A DNA stretch of 64,000 nucleotides, taken from positions 256,511 through 320,510 of the forward strand of contig NZ_JBDOIO010000001.1 in NCBI RefSeq assembly GCF_039831995.1, read 5' to 3'. Made by a program: the position numbers and the translations under genes. Each line of letters starts with the position of its first letter. Position 1 is the first letter of the stretch. The notes beneath the pieces are model-generated. The model was given only the letters and a program-made list of their open reading frames with translations. It did not search any database and was not told the origin of the DNA. Source of the DNA: Paenibacillus pabuli. GTDB lineage: Bacteria > Bacillota > Bacilli > Paenibacillales > Paenibacillaceae. Positions 26,649-35,895 of this stretch are shown in pieces.

Positions 26649-28673
26649 ATGGCAAAAAAGGACATGACATCAGCGTTTGAGTTTTACTTATACAGAGCAT
26701 ATCAGCTGTTTACAGGGGGCCGGGCGCCCTCTGATAGACCTCCTTCCGACACCCCTCTAAAAGAGGGGTATTTCTTCTATTCGGCTAATAGAATTTACAC
26801 TACAAACCGAATTAAGAAAGTATTTTTTATCAACGAATTACCGTCTGAAATTGATGCTAACTTGATTACATCGCTTAAGGATACCGTACGTAAGTACGGA
26901 ACACTTATCGCCCATTTTTATTCCGAACCCTATTCACTCCGTTTGGATTCATTACGAACAAGATCAAGGGTAAATATCTGGGAACAGCGATACAATGAGA
27001 GTGTAAAAAAACAAAAAAGCCAGACTAAGGGTCAGGAAATTTTGGAAAAGGATTCTGACGCTTACGAATCAGTCACCAATAAACGAATGATTGACTCTTT
27101 CCTCTATGTGAAGCATGCTAAGAAAGAGAACATGGAATTCTGTAAGACTAGTATTATGCTGGAACTGGTCTCGGATAGTGAAATGAGTTTTCTACTGGCA
27201 GAAAGTGCATTAAAAGATAAACTGTATCTTAATAAAATTCGATTTAGTGAAACCTTCATGTTGACTAACGAATACTACAAATCCTTCAGTCCTGTATCCT
27301 CTGTAGAAAAAAGTTTGATTGCTGATAAAAACCCTCCTTATATCTTCACTGATGAAGTACTCTCCGGTTTCAACTATCCAACTCAAGGTATTTTTGGTGA
27401 CAAATACGGATTTTACATGGGTACCGACCGATACACGGTGATGCCAACAACAATTAACTTCAAAAAGGACGAATCAGCTGTTAATATGTTGCTTGCGGCT
27501 GAGACTGGGTATGGAAAATCATCTTATGTACGAAGTATTATTAACTCCGCTTATATGGAGAATGATGTTTACTCTGTAATAAGTGACCATGAGGGCGATG
27601 AATATGCACCTTTGGGGAAACTATATGATGCGGCTACAATCGATATTTCCGGTAGAACTAAATCATCACGTTACTTTGATACGACTGAAATAGGACAATT
27701 AACTGGGGATCCTGAGGTAGATTATGGACTATTATCTGCAGCAATGGATGCAACACGTCGAGTATTTGACCTTCTAACTGACGAAGAACATGGAATGAGT
27801 TCTACAGAACTCGCTATATTCAATGACGCTTATAACAATGCACACCGTTTGTGTGGGGTGGTCAAGGATAAGCCTCTTACTTGGGCAAGATCGGTTAACA
27901 TGTCATATCACAGGATTTACGAGCAGATTCTTGAATTGTCTAATTCACCTCAGCACCGGGCAGTATATCCTCTTGAATTGATTAAATTTATTGACAAACT
28001 TCGGGTATACTTCGATGACGATGGTATGTACTCTCATATCTTTAGAGACCGTATCGGACTCTCTGAAGTAGTTGGGCAGAAAGTACTTATTTTCTCCTTT
28101 GGTGAAGGAGGTAAATCTCAAATCACAACTAACAGCACAATTACAGCAATCAAGCAAATGTTTTTTGCTTATATTTCTAACTTGATCGCTAACTACAATA
28201 AGTTCGTGCTTAAAGGGTACACCTTGGTTGTATTTGAAGAGTTCCAACGGTATATGAACTATAAAGGTGCAGGACAGATTGCAACAGACCACGTTACCGG
28301 TGGACGTAAACGTAATGAAATTGTACTCCTCGTAACAAACTCTCCTTCCCAACTGATTGACGTTATGAAGAGTTCAGGAACAACTAATTCTGAATTTGGA
28401 TCAGCTGCTCGGGCAATCTTGGACAATATCCAATGCCGAATCTTGGGATATCTCAAAGAGGAATCAGTTGAAAGTATTTGTGACCTCTTCTCAATACGTG
28501 ATGCTAAGCCAATCCTGCATGAGATACGCGAGCGTGAAGAAGTTTACAAACACAGTTTCCTCATTAATTACCGCAATGAAAGTACAGTTGTTAGAATGGA
28601 CATCCCTCCTGAACTTCTCGCTTCCGATGTATTCCGTACACGTACAACAGAGAACGATAAAGTTAAGAAATAA
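26649..28673 (+). CDS. virB4: VirB4-family conjugation ATPase
   Basis: 674-aa T4SS energy-supplying ATPase. Walker A AAETGYGKSSYV (about 284-295), a conserved DHEGDEYAPL segment (about 315), and Walker B LVVFEEFQRYMN (about 524-535), followed by the typical GGRKRNEIVLLVTNSPSQL sensor stretch. VirB4 proteins act at the inner face of the channel and drive substrate or pilin movement. Cytoplasmic, with no membrane segment. The N-terminal third is the usual divergent VirB4 N-domain. A GC-rich hairpin-forming patch (26715-26769) lies inside the coding region. Last gene of its run; about 170 untranslated bases follow. Confidence 0.88.
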   Translation: MAKKDMTSAFEFYLYRAYQLFTGGRAPSDRPPSDTPLKEGYFFYSANRIYTTNRIKKVFFINELPSEIDANLITSLKDTVRKYGTLIAHFYSEPYSLRLDSLRTRSRVNIWEQRYNESVKKQKSQTKGQEILEKDSDAYESVTNKRMIDSFLYVKHAKKENMEFCKTSIMLELVSDSEMSFLLAESALKDKLYLNKIRFSETFMLTNEYYKSFSPVSSVEKSLIADKNPPYIFTDEVLSGFNYPTQGIFGDKYGFYMGTDRYTVMPTTINFKKDESAVNMLLAAETGYGKSSYVRSIINSAYMENDVYSVISDHEGDEYAPLGKLYDAATIDISGRTKSSRYFDTTEIGQLTGDPEVDYGLLSAAMDATRRVFDLLTDEEHGMSSTELAIFNDAYNNAHRLCGVVKDKPLTWARSVNMSYHRIYEQILELSNSPQHRAVYPLELIKFIDKLRVYFDDDGMYSHIFRDRIGLSEVVGQKVLIFSFGEGGKSQITTNSTITAIKQMFFAYISNLIANYNKFVLKGYTLVVFEEFQRYMNYKGAGQIATDHVTGGRKRNEIVLLVTNSPSQLIDVMKSSGTTNSEFGSAARAILDNIQCRILGYLKEESVESICDLFSIRDAKPILHEIREREEVYKHSFLINYRNESTVVRMDIPPELLASDVFRTRTTENDKVKK

Positions 28674-28687
28674 TGTAAAACAAACAT

Positions 28688-28758
28688 CATACTAACTCTT
28701 TATTTGACTAAATTTAATCGAAAATAGTAATTTAGGATTGAAATCTAGAGTTAGTATG
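28688..28758. repeat. 12-bp perfect inverted repeat
   Basis: CATACTAACTCT (28688-28699) and AGAGTTAGTATG (28747-28758) are perfect reverse complements with 47 AT-rich bases between them, in the gap between virB4 and the M23 peptidase gene. No T-run follows, so it is not a standard terminator. An operator, an RNA structure or part of a transfer origin are possible. Confidence 0.6.
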
Positions 28759-28842
28759 CAATTCCTCAGTTAACCTCATTCATACCACTACTCCCTCAAA
28801 CTTACTATTATTCTAAATTCCCACGAGGAGTGTGTGGTTTTT

Positions 28843-29724
28843 ATGGGCAGTCAGGATAAAAAGACTAAGTCCCTAACAAAGCGAACAATTAAAAATGCGG
28901 GCAGAATCAAATGGATTATTCAAATTATAGCTATTATACTATCCGCAACACAGTGGTTAATTCCAATATTTTTTGTCGTTTTAGTAGGGGGATATTTTAC
29001 ACTCGGACTCATCGCGCAAAAGGCTGCTGAAACTGTGCCTGATAAGGTGGTAGAAACTACTAAGCCTGCTGAGACTGAGGATACTAGTTCTTCCGGAACA
29101 GGTCAATCAGTTACACCGGGTACTAGTGCACAGAGTATCAATGCTTATAACACGCATAAAGAGGTATACGATATTATTAGTAAGTATGTTATCTCTCCTG
29201 TACCTGCTAAAGATGCTCGAATTTCTTCCGCTGTAGGTTGGCGGGTCTTGGCACGAGGTAAGGATTATCATACTGGTGTCGATATTTCAACTAGGCGTGA
29301 AGGACAAGATGCAATTGTTGCCGCGATGGATGGTACAGTTATAAAAGCTGGTCCCGCTTCTGGATATGGTAATGCTATTTATATGAGGCATGAACTTGAT
29401 GATGGAAAAGGCGGTACATTGACCGTATACACTATCTACGGACACATGAAGCAGAAAAACATCTTCGTTAAAGTTGGCGATAAGATTAAAGCTGGCACTA
29501 AGATTGCGTTAATCGGTAATGAAGGTGGATCATACGGGGCACATGCTCACGTAGATTTACGATTACCTAATAACATTGACGGACGTAGTGGCGACGCTAG
29601 TATTATGGTATCATTCAAGGCTGAGAGATACCACAACTACAACTTAGACTTAATTGTGGCACTGAGTGGTAAAACTTCACTTGAAGGAAAAGAACAAAAT
29701 CTAGCTGCATTTATCGGGAGATGA
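28843..29724 (+). CDS. membrane-anchored M23 (LytM) peptidase of the conjugation system
   Basis: About 293 aa; ATG 28843 preferred over GTG 28834 because GAGGAG (28825-28830) is too close to the latter. One transmembrane helix (about 35-60, IPIFFVVLVGGYFTLGLIA), a Thr/Ser-rich linker, then an M23 domain with HTGVDIS (zinc ligands His and Asp, about 143-149), YGHM and HAHVD (about 234). These are the full zinc site of LytM endopeptidases. T4SS clusters carry such a wall hydrolase (VirB1 role) to open peptidoglycan for the channel. Confidence 0.88.
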   Translation: MGSQDKKTKSLTKRTIKNAGRIKWIIQIIAIILSATQWLIPIFFVVLVGGYFTLGLIAQKAAETVPDKVVETTKPAETEDTSSSGTGQSVTPGTSAQSINAYNTHKEVYDIISKYVISPVPAKDARISSAVGWRVLARGKDYHTGVDISTRREGQDAIVAAMDGTVIKAGPASGYGNAIYMRHELDDGKGGTLTVYTIYGHMKQKNIFVKVGDKIKAGTKIALIGNEGGSYGAHAHVDLRLPNNIDGRSGDASIMVSFKAERYHNYNLDLIVALSGKTSLEGKEQNLAAFIGR

Positions 29725-29729
29725 TAACT

Positions 29730-30194
29730 TTGAAATTTAAGAAACTTTCATCTGTGTTATTGATTTCTGCGTTGGCAATATCCCTCACTGCTTGTACCGG
29801 AGGTATTCCCAATACAGACAAGGAACAGAATCTAGCCTCAAGCATTATCAACTATAAATTTACAAGCACGGGAATGGGCGAACTGCAAGGTAATTATGAC
29901 AAATTGCGGTCTCAGATTCCTGAAGCAACATATGATCAAATTTTCGACTTAAGTGCAAATCCTGGAAGTGTGGCAATACCTTCGATGGTTGGGGTCAAAT
30001 CTTTCAGTTATACACCATATGAAGTACTCACAAAAATACAAGACACTTATACCTATGTTTATGTTTTAGGTACTCTCGAAAGAGTCCTACTTGAATCTGA
30101 GCACCATGAAGAAGAGGATGCTATTATTTACGATAAAGTGGTAGCAAAATTCACATTCAAGGACGGTAAATTAGTCGACTACACTGAAATGTAG
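29730..30194 (+). CDS. lipoprotein, 154 aa
   Basis: TTG 29730 (GGGAG 29716-29720, 9-base spacing) gives a clean lipoprotein signal peptide KFKKLSSVLLISALAISLTAC; the overlapping ATG 29721 is less likely. Lipobox LTAC, lipidated Cys about 22. The mature part is about 130 residues and unrecognised. It sits between the wall hydrolase and the FtsK-type genes, so it is a probable surface component of the transfer machine. Confidence 0.7.
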   Translation: MKFKKLSSVLLISALAISLTACTGGIPNTDKEQNLASSIINYKFTSTGMGELQGNYDKLRSQIPEATYDQIFDLSANPGSVAIPSMVGVKSFSYTPYEVLTKIQDTYTYVYVLGTLERVLLESEHHEEEDAIIYDKVVAKFTFKDGKLVDYTEM

Positions 30195-30206
30195 GGGGGC
30201 GACAGC

Positions 30207-30368
30207 TTGTCATATTTACTCGTTGCTTTCTTCATAATCATGATCAGTTATGCATATGCCTTTCCTGCCGATCTTGATCTTAGCAATATGTTCAAAACTA
30301 TTGCTCTCGTCTTGGTTATAATACTTATTATGAATTTACCGAGAATCTTATTTTTTATTACACACTAA
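30207..30368 (+). CDS. small membrane protein, 53 aa
   Basis: TTG 30207 with a run AGGGGGG at 30193-30199. Two hydrophobic segments (LLVAFFIIMISYAYAF and IALVLVIILIMNLPRILFF) separated by a short polar loop. Fits the 12-174 base gap between the lipoprotein and FtsK-like genes. Unknown function. Confidence 0.5.
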   Translation: MSYLLVAFFIIMISYAYAFPADLDLSNMFKTIALVLVIILIMNLPRILFFITH

Positions 30369-30388
30369 CTTTAAGGGGACTATAAATT

Positions 30389-31285
30389 ATGAGTGGTACA
30401 ATTCCTTTCGTGTTCGGTTTTGATGAAGAAGGTAAAACGATTACTGTTGATCTTGCAAAAGAATCACATATCTCAGTTTTCGGACCAACAGCTTCGGGTA
30501 AAAGTGTACTCTTGAGTAATTTAATGCTTTCATTGACAAACTACAATTCACCTTCGCAGGTATCGGTTATACTTTTCGATATTAGACGCTCAACTTATAG
30601 CTCTGCATTTTCCTCCATGCCGCACGTGATAAACTACGCAACCGATGTTGAAAGCATTGCTGAGTCGTTGAAAAACTTAGCTAGTATTGTAACGAAGCGC
30701 TTGGAAATTCTTGCTGATAACGGATTCATTAGTTGGGATCAGTTCCGCTCACAGTTGAAACGTGAATCATATAACGATGTAGACTATTCTAACATTTTTG
30801 TTGTATTTGATGAATTGACGAGCACTATCGCTGAAGCTAAGGCTTCCAGCAAAGAATTATATGACTCAGTTAATGCCAGTCTCTCTTCTATCGCAAGAAC
30901 CGGGCATAACGCAGGAATTAGGCTCATTTCATCCTCGCAAAAAACGTCTAGTGATGCTATTCCGAAAAACATTGTAATGAACTCTAGTTTCAAACTAGCT
31001 TTCAAGCCTGATGAAAGGGATTATAGTGTCCTAGGTGCCAATAAAAATAATCTACCAGTCTTAACAGAAGCTGGACAGTGCCTGTATATTTCCAGTGGAA
31101 TGGCATCCGCATCTACCGCACACACAGTTCCACCTTATCTGCAAGGTGCAGCATTTACAGGACACTTGAAATTAGCTGCTGAACACTGGAAGGCTAAACA
31201 AAATATTACTAAACCTGCTGAAGTTGTTGTCGAGAATGAAGAAGACTTCGGTGTAACTTGGAAGAAGTTCCTCAGCAGTAATTAA
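30389..31285 (+). CDS. FtsK/SpoIIIE-type ATPase domain protein, 298 aa
   Basis: A stand-alone FtsK-type motor domain with no membrane segment: Walker A FGPTASGKSVLLSN (about 30-43), Walker B FVVFDELTS (about 136-144), and the conserved SSQKTSSDAIPKN stretch (about 189-201). It is a paralogue of the core of the next protein (shared SSIA, IPKN, SFK and a DY position). Such a soluble ATPase could form mixed hexamers with the larger protein or pump DNA by itself. Start ATG 30389 with AGGGGAC. Confidence 0.8.
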   Translation: MSGTIPFVFGFDEEGKTITVDLAKESHISVFGPTASGKSVLLSNLMLSLTNYNSPSQVSVILFDIRRSTYSSAFSSMPHVINYATDVESIAESLKNLASIVTKRLEILADNGFISWDQFRSQLKRESYNDVDYSNIFVVFDELTSTIAEAKASSKELYDSVNASLSSIARTGHNAGIRLISSSQKTSSDAIPKNIVMNSSFKLAFKPDERDYSVLGANKNNLPVLTEAGQCLYISSGMASASTAHTVPPYLQGAAFTGHLKLAAEHWKAKQNITKPAEVVVENEEDFGVTWKKFLSSN

Positions 31286-31322
31286 TTGTGAAATTACCTT
31301 TCAATAAGGAGGTGAACGCATC

Positions 31323-34300
31323 ATGAAAGACTTAACAAAACCTCTTAAAAAGATACCTGATGTATTTCTAGAGTGGACTCTCCGTTATCCTGGGGATCCT
31401 GATCGTGGACCCTACGATCCTTATGGTGGTGGGGACGACGAAGATGATGATTGGGATGATGAAGAAGACGGAGGATCATTTACATATACACCAACTCCGG
31501 CTGCACCTCCACCTGTTAGAAGTCCCGAAGAAGAAAAGGCACGATTAGAAAAGCTCTTTGGGTATACTGAGAAACCGGCAGTTACGCCATCATACTCAAA
31601 CCCTGGATATTCCACATACTCGACTCCAGAAAAACGTGAATGGCATCATGTAGTTTTAGACTTCGCTAAGGCACCGTTTATGTTCTTTTACGATATTCTG
31701 CGGGATTGTACTCAGCGGACTAAAGCTGATTTCGAAGTATTTTTCCATAAATTATTCGTATTCAGCTGTATATTCTTCGGACTTGCTCTGGTATGCTCGT
31801 TTGCTTTCAAAAATGCGTCACTTCCTATTAAGGAGACAATTGTTGTCTCCTTACTTTTCATTGTAGTGTCAAGATTAACTTTAGTATGGTATTACAAGAT
31901 CGGCAAGAATGACACAATCGAGGAAGTTACATCCGAACCTGGAATACCAACTGTAAGTATCCCTACTAGTTCTGCCGTTGGTGTACCTGGTCAAGTACAA
32001 GCGGTAAGTGCGCCTGTTATTATCTCAGGTGATGACAATGACGATGATGAGGAAGACGATGAGTATTATGACGAAGACGATGAGTACGATGAGGAAGATG
32101 ACGACTTCGATGAGGATAATCCTGACGATGATGACGAGGAATATGACGACGAAGATGGAGATTACGACGACAGTGATTATATTCAATCTGCACCTTCACG
32201 TCAAGAAAGTAATGGCGGATCGTTGCGACGTGTTGAAAATGTAAAAACTACTAAGGTCAGCAGTGGTGAACTCAATTTACAGTTGATTGAGAAAGCAACC
32301 GACGCACAGTTCAGAGAACTTGTACTTGATAGTTTCATTGAAGGACGTAAGCGGTATAAATATAGAGATGAGCCACGTAACCGGATGGAATTGATTCAAT
32401 CATTCTCTCATATTCTGTATGCTAATACACCTGGCTTTAGTAAGTGGACTGAAATTGATAGTCATACTATCGTGGCTAACAATATTTGTTATCTCATTTA
32501 CTTAGGATGTAAATCGCAAAACTCTAACATGCAATTTGAAGAAGATCCGATGACAATTATAAGCATGCGTGAGAATGAATTGATGTACCGTATTGAAGCT
32601 GATATGTCTAACAAAATCCGGAGTGAAGTTGGTCTCGAGGACTACATCGCTAAGCAGTTCCGTAGTGATGAGAAATCAACGCCGAGCGTTATTGTTAACT
32701 TCCTGGGTAATGGTAGATTTATCTTCAAGGTTATGAAACCGGTACGTAAAGTTATTTCAATCGGTGACGTGTTAATGTATAGTGATGATCAGCGAGGAAT
32801 TAACGTTTTACAGGACCTGGGTAAGGAGAAATATTTCCTTCCTTATGTAGTGGGACTTGTAAATAATGAGGAACCGCAGATTATTGACTTATTAGGTGAA
32901 GCGCATATGGTTATTGCCGGTGAAACCGGTGGTGGTAAATCCTGGTTTATATTCTATACGCTATTGAGTATGGTATTGAGTAATAAACCTAGTGATGTAT
33001 CGTTCATTGTATTGGATATTAAGCGATCCGCTATCTTTAAATCTCTTAATAAGTTTCCTCATTGTATTCATCACGAAACCGAACATAGTAACATTCTTGA
33101 GCGCTTGGAAATGTTACACAAAGAGATGGAATACCGTAAACAGTTGCTCGATAACTTCGAAGCTGAAGACTGGCATACGTTAAGAACTAAATTTAAGGAT
33201 CGACCTGATATATTGAACAACTTACCGTATTTATTCATAGTTTTCGATGAGATGGCCGCAACACTTGGCCAATTCAAAGATATCAAAAAGGATTTGTTTG
33301 ATAAGGCGACATTCTACTTGAGTAGTATTGCTCAGCAGGCACGTGCATCCGGTATTAAAATTGTCGGTATCGCTCAGCGGACAACTGCTGATAACATTCC
33401 GAAAAACTTTATGAACAATGCTAGTTTTAAAGTTGGTTTCAACCTTACTGAAGCTGACTATGATCGTTTCGAGATCAAGAAAGGTCAGTTTAATATTCCA
33501 CGTGAACCGGGGCAGGCAATTTACCTAGCTAGTGGGATGACGAAACCTAGTATGATACGGACACTAGGTACCGGCGCTTTGGGTGATCCTAAGAGTAATG
33601 AATCTATTGTTAATATTTTTAAAATGTTAGCTTTGGAATGGACTTTACGTGACCCTATACTTCCTGAATTTCAGTCATTCGATTCTATTGATAGCCGCGT
33701 AGAAATGCGAGAGAAACTCCTTGAAGATTATGAGGAAGGTAACTACTTCTCTGAAATGACTGAGAGTGTGGATGATATCTTTAACAAGATATTAAAAGGT
33801 GAAAATGTAAAGGGTGACACTGATTCTCCAATTAAACCGGCAAGTAAAGCAAAGAAAGTTAACGTACCTGCGCCAGAAACAATATATCCTCTGCCTGAAA
33901 AGTTAGATCCTAAACCACGTAAAGCCGCTGTCCCTGTAATTGTACAGGATAGTGATCTCGGTGATTACCCTGACGAAGATGAAGACTTCGATGAAGACTT
34001 CGATGAAGACTTCGATGAGGACAACCCGGGTGATGACGAGGACTTCGACGAGGACGACTACGATGAAGACGACTTCGACGAGGATGATGATTTTGATGAA
34101 GATAACCCTGACGGTGACGACGAACAGTATGCAGATTCGCTGGAAGCTAATTATCCAGTCAATCCAGTTAGGCGTAACCCTGCAGCAATACCTGATTTTA
34201 CGCAGGAGTCTAGCGGTCCAATTACACCGACTGGTAAGAAATTTTTTAAACAACCCCGTTATAATCGCAATAAAGTTGAAGCTGGTGTGAGCAGGCAGGA

Positions 34301-34502
34301 AGTAACTAAGAAGGTTGTGCCCCAGCAGGTAGTAATACCGACACATGCTGATGGACGTACCTATTCACCTTACGAATTTATCAAACTACGTGGTGGAGTT
34401 ATATCAGCTTCGGTACTAGAACAACTTTACTCATCACATGATATCAAAAAGTCTATCATGGATCATTTAATCTTTAAATCAGGTGACAGGTATGTGATTT
34501 AG
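31323..34502 (+). CDS. FtsK/TcpA-like T4SS coupling protein with acidic repeats, 1059 aa
   Basis: Two transmembrane helices (about 143-165 and 171-190), an FtsK-type motor with Walker A AGETGGGKSWFI (about 531-542) and Walker B LFIVFDEMAA (about 637-646), and a C-terminal small helical domain (about 1005-1059) resembling a winged helix. Two long Asp/Glu tracts (about 235-285 and 877-935) are built of DEDFDEDFDED-type units encoded by short tandem DNA repeats. Membrane helices plus FtsK motor are the signature of TcpA-type coupling proteins, which deliver DNA to the channel. The acidic tracts are not part of the known family. AAGGAGGTGA is an excellent ribosome binding site. Confidence 0.85.
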   Translation: MKDLTKPLKKIPDVFLEWTLRYPGDPDRGPYDPYGGGDDEDDDWDDEEDGGSFTYTPTPAAPPPVRSPEEEKARLEKLFGYTEKPAVTPSYSNPGYSTYSTPEKREWHHVVLDFAKAPFMFFYDILRDCTQRTKADFEVFFHKLFVFSCIFFGLALVCSFAFKNASLPIKETIVVSLLFIVVSRLTLVWYYKIGKNDTIEEVTSEPGIPTVSIPTSSAVGVPGQVQAVSAPVIISGDDNDDDEEDDEYYDEDDEYDEEDDDFDEDNPDDDDEEYDDEDGDYDDSDYIQSAPSRQESNGGSLRRVENVKTTKVSSGELNLQLIEKATDAQFRELVLDSFIEGRKRYKYRDEPRNRMELIQSFSHILYANTPGFSKWTEIDSHTIVANNICYLIYLGCKSQNSNMQFEEDPMTIISMRENELMYRIEADMSNKIRSEVGLEDYIAKQFRSDEKSTPSVIVNFLGNGRFIFKVMKPVRKVISIGDVLMYSDDQRGINVLQDLGKEKYFLPYVVGLVNNEEPQIIDLLGEAHMVIAGETGGGKSWFIFYTLLSMVLSNKPSDVSFIVLDIKRSAIFKSLNKFPHCIHHETEHSNILERLEMLHKEMEYRKQLLDNFEAEDWHTLRTKFKDRPDILNNLPYLFIVFDEMAATLGQFKDIKKDLFDKATFYLSSIAQQARASGIKIVGIAQRTTADNIPKNFMNNASFKVGFNLTEADYDRFEIKKGQFNIPREPGQAIYLASGMTKPSMIRTLGTGALGDPKSNESIVNIFKMLALEWTLRDPILPEFQSFDSIDSRVEMREKLLEDYEEGNYFSEMTESVDDIFNKILKGENVKGDTDSPIKPASKAKKVNVPAPETIYPLPEKLDPKPRKAAVPVIVQDSDLGDYPDEDEDFDEDFDEDFDEDNPGDDEDFDEDDYDEDDFDEDDDFDEDNPDGDDEQYADSLEANYPVNPVRRNPAAIPDFTQESSGPITPTGKKFFKQPRYNRNKVEAGVSRQEVTKKVVPQQVVIPTHADGRTYSPYEFIKLRGGVISASVLEQLYSSHDIKKSIMDHLIFKSGDRYVI

Positions 34503-34525
34503 AACGATCAAAAAACATTTACATT

Positions 34526-34568
34526 AAGGAACAGAATGAAGAATTAATTCTGTTCCTTATTTTTATTT
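34526..34568 (+). terminator. Rho-independent terminator
   Basis: AAGGAACAGAAT / ATTCTGTTCCTT, a 12-bp perfect stem with a 9-base loop and ATTTTTATTT tail; it closes the conjugation block. Confidence 0.9.
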
Positions 34569-34582
34569 CTAGGAGGATGTAC

Positions 34583-35257
34583 ATGTACGAAAAATCAGAA
34601 GTTTTACATGATTTACCTGTATGGGAGACCGAAGGAAATGAGGTTGTTCAGAGATTTACTTTCTTCGACTTCGAAGCTAATGGTGTAGATCCATCAATAG
34701 CGGAACCAATTGAATTTGCAGGTGCCCATTTCGAGAACGGAGTTATGGTAGATTCAATAAACTTCTTGATTTATCAGGACATCGAAATTGATCCGCAAGT
34801 TGTTGATGTCACTGGTATCACTACTGAGGAAATGAAGCGTGAAGGTATTCCTGAGGAAGAAGCTGTACGTAAAATTCACGATTTTCTTGGTACACGTCTG
34901 ATTGTTGCACATAATATCGGCTACGACTTACAAATACTTAATGAACTGTACAAACGACACGGTCGTAAACGTCCTATCGACAATCATTTCATTGATACAC
35001 TCACTATCGGACGGAATGTTGATTTCTACCCACACCGACTTGATAAACTTTGTGAACGTCATAATGTACCTTTGACAGGCGCTCACCGAGCACTTAATGA
35101 CGTTGTTGGTGGTGCAGGACTTCTGCTTCATTACGCTAAAGATAATATCATCCGACCTTACGTGGACAAGCTCGGGTACTTCGGTAAATATGCTCCGCCT
35201 GCATGGTATCCGGAATACGCAACACTGGTTAAGCAGTGGAACAAATATAACAATTAA
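34583..35257 (+). CDS. DnaQ-like DEDDh 3'-5' exonuclease
   Basis: 224 aa from ATG 34583 (AGGAGG 34571-34576; ATG 34577 abuts it and is rejected). Exo I FFDFEANGVDP (Asp 29, Glu 31), Exo II VAHNIGYDLQIL, Exo III GAHRALNDVVGG (His and Asp of the DEDDh type). This is the fold of DNA polymerase III epsilon and PolC proofreading domains. Since the family A polymerase in this window lacks an exonuclease domain, this protein is a candidate proofreader in trans. Flanked by terminators on both sides, so it is monocistronic. Confidence 0.88.
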   Translation: MYEKSEVLHDLPVWETEGNEVVQRFTFFDFEANGVDPSIAEPIEFAGAHFENGVMVDSINFLIYQDIEIDPQVVDVTGITTEEMKREGIPEEEAVRKIHDFLGTRLIVAHNIGYDLQILNELYKRHGRKRPIDNHFIDTLTIGRNVDFYPHRLDKLCERHNVPLTGAHRALNDVVGGAGLLLHYAKDNIIRPYVDKLGYFGKYAPPAWYPEYATLVKQWNKYNN

Positions 35258-35276
35258 ATTTCTGTTTAAACTCGAG

Positions 35277-35303
35277 ACTGCCCTGAGAAGGGCAGTTTTT
35301 TAT
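35277..35303 (+). terminator. Rho-independent terminator
   Basis: ACTGCCCT / AGGGCAGT stem, GAGA tetraloop, TTTTTT tail. Confidence 0.9.
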
Positions 35304-35400
35304 TTTAATGTACTGTTTTATTTACTGATAATACCGTCTAATAGTTAGCTTGAACATTAAATAGTATGGAAAAGAAATAAAAAATGATCGATAACCTCAT

Positions 35401-35454
35401 ATTTCACCTGTATCTCTGTTTCCCACTAATATCTCTAATTTCACTTATATCTCT
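35401..35454 (+). repeat. three imperfect direct repeats ending TATCTCT
   Basis: Units at 35401-35417, 35418-35436 and 35437-35454 each read about TTTCMC, 2-4 bases, TATCTCT. They end directly at the ribosome binding site GGGAGG of the next gene. They could be operator half-sites or an RNA element in the leader. Confidence 0.55.
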
Positions 35455-35468
35455 GGGAGGGTTAATAT

Positions 35469-35720
35469 ATGTCAAAACCACAATGTACCTCGGTTTCATC
35501 TGTTAGTGAAGAAGAATTATTAATGTTGCGCTACATAAATCCAACATTCGTTATGACTCTATTTATTATTTGTGTTGCTGCTCTCTTTGTTCCTTATGAT
35601 TTAGGGACAGAAATACAGGTATTTACTTTAGTTATTGGATTAGTTTCTTTATCAGCTTTAATATGTTACATTGATATTAGGAGAAAAGTTGGTAGATTTT
35701 TTAGTTCCAAGTCAAGATGA
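35469..35720 (+). CDS. small membrane protein, 83 aa
   Basis: Polar N-terminus of about 25 residues, two transmembrane helices (FVMTLFIICVAALFVPY and VFTLVIGLVSLSALICYI), and a basic C-terminus (RRKVGRFFSSKSR), so both ends should be cytoplasmic. GGGAGG ribosome binding site. No family recognised. Confidence 0.6.
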   Translation: MSKPQCTSVSSVSEEELLMLRYINPTFVMTLFIICVAALFVPYDLGTEIQVFTLVIGLVSLSALICYIDIRRKVGRFFSSKSR

Positions 35721-35823
35721 ATAGTCGATTAAGTAGTACTTTAATATAACGTTAACAATTAATATTCTACTTCATTAAGTTATATGAGTTAAGGGTTAAC
35801 TAAAAGTTAAGGAGTGTTCTTAA

Positions 35824-35895
35824 TTGGTACCAAATAAAATAGTACAATACGAAGAACAACTAAAAAATACATCCACTTATAAGGAGGTCAACTAA
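35824..35895 (+). CDS. 23-aa leader ORF overlapping the helicase start
   Basis: TTG 35824 has AAGGAG at 35809-35814 (9-base spacing). The frame ends at a TAA (35893-35895) whose last base is the first base of the helicase ATG. The helicase ribosome binding site AAGGAGG lies inside this ORF. Such an arrangement points to translational coupling. Product MVPNKIVQYEEQLKNTSTYK plus three residues; no homology known to me. Confidence 0.4.
   Translation: MVPNKIVQYEEQLKNTSTYKEVN

Noticed and set aside
33980..34130. Short tandem DNA repeats considered as a CRISPR array
   Set aside because: The period is about 12-15 bases with no unique spacers, and they encode an in-frame acidic tract; no cas genes are present.
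33940..34346. Frames on both strands over the acidic tract of the coupling protein
   Set aside because: Low-complexity shadows (Thr/Met or Ile/Val repeats) of the DED repeat, inside a confident gene.
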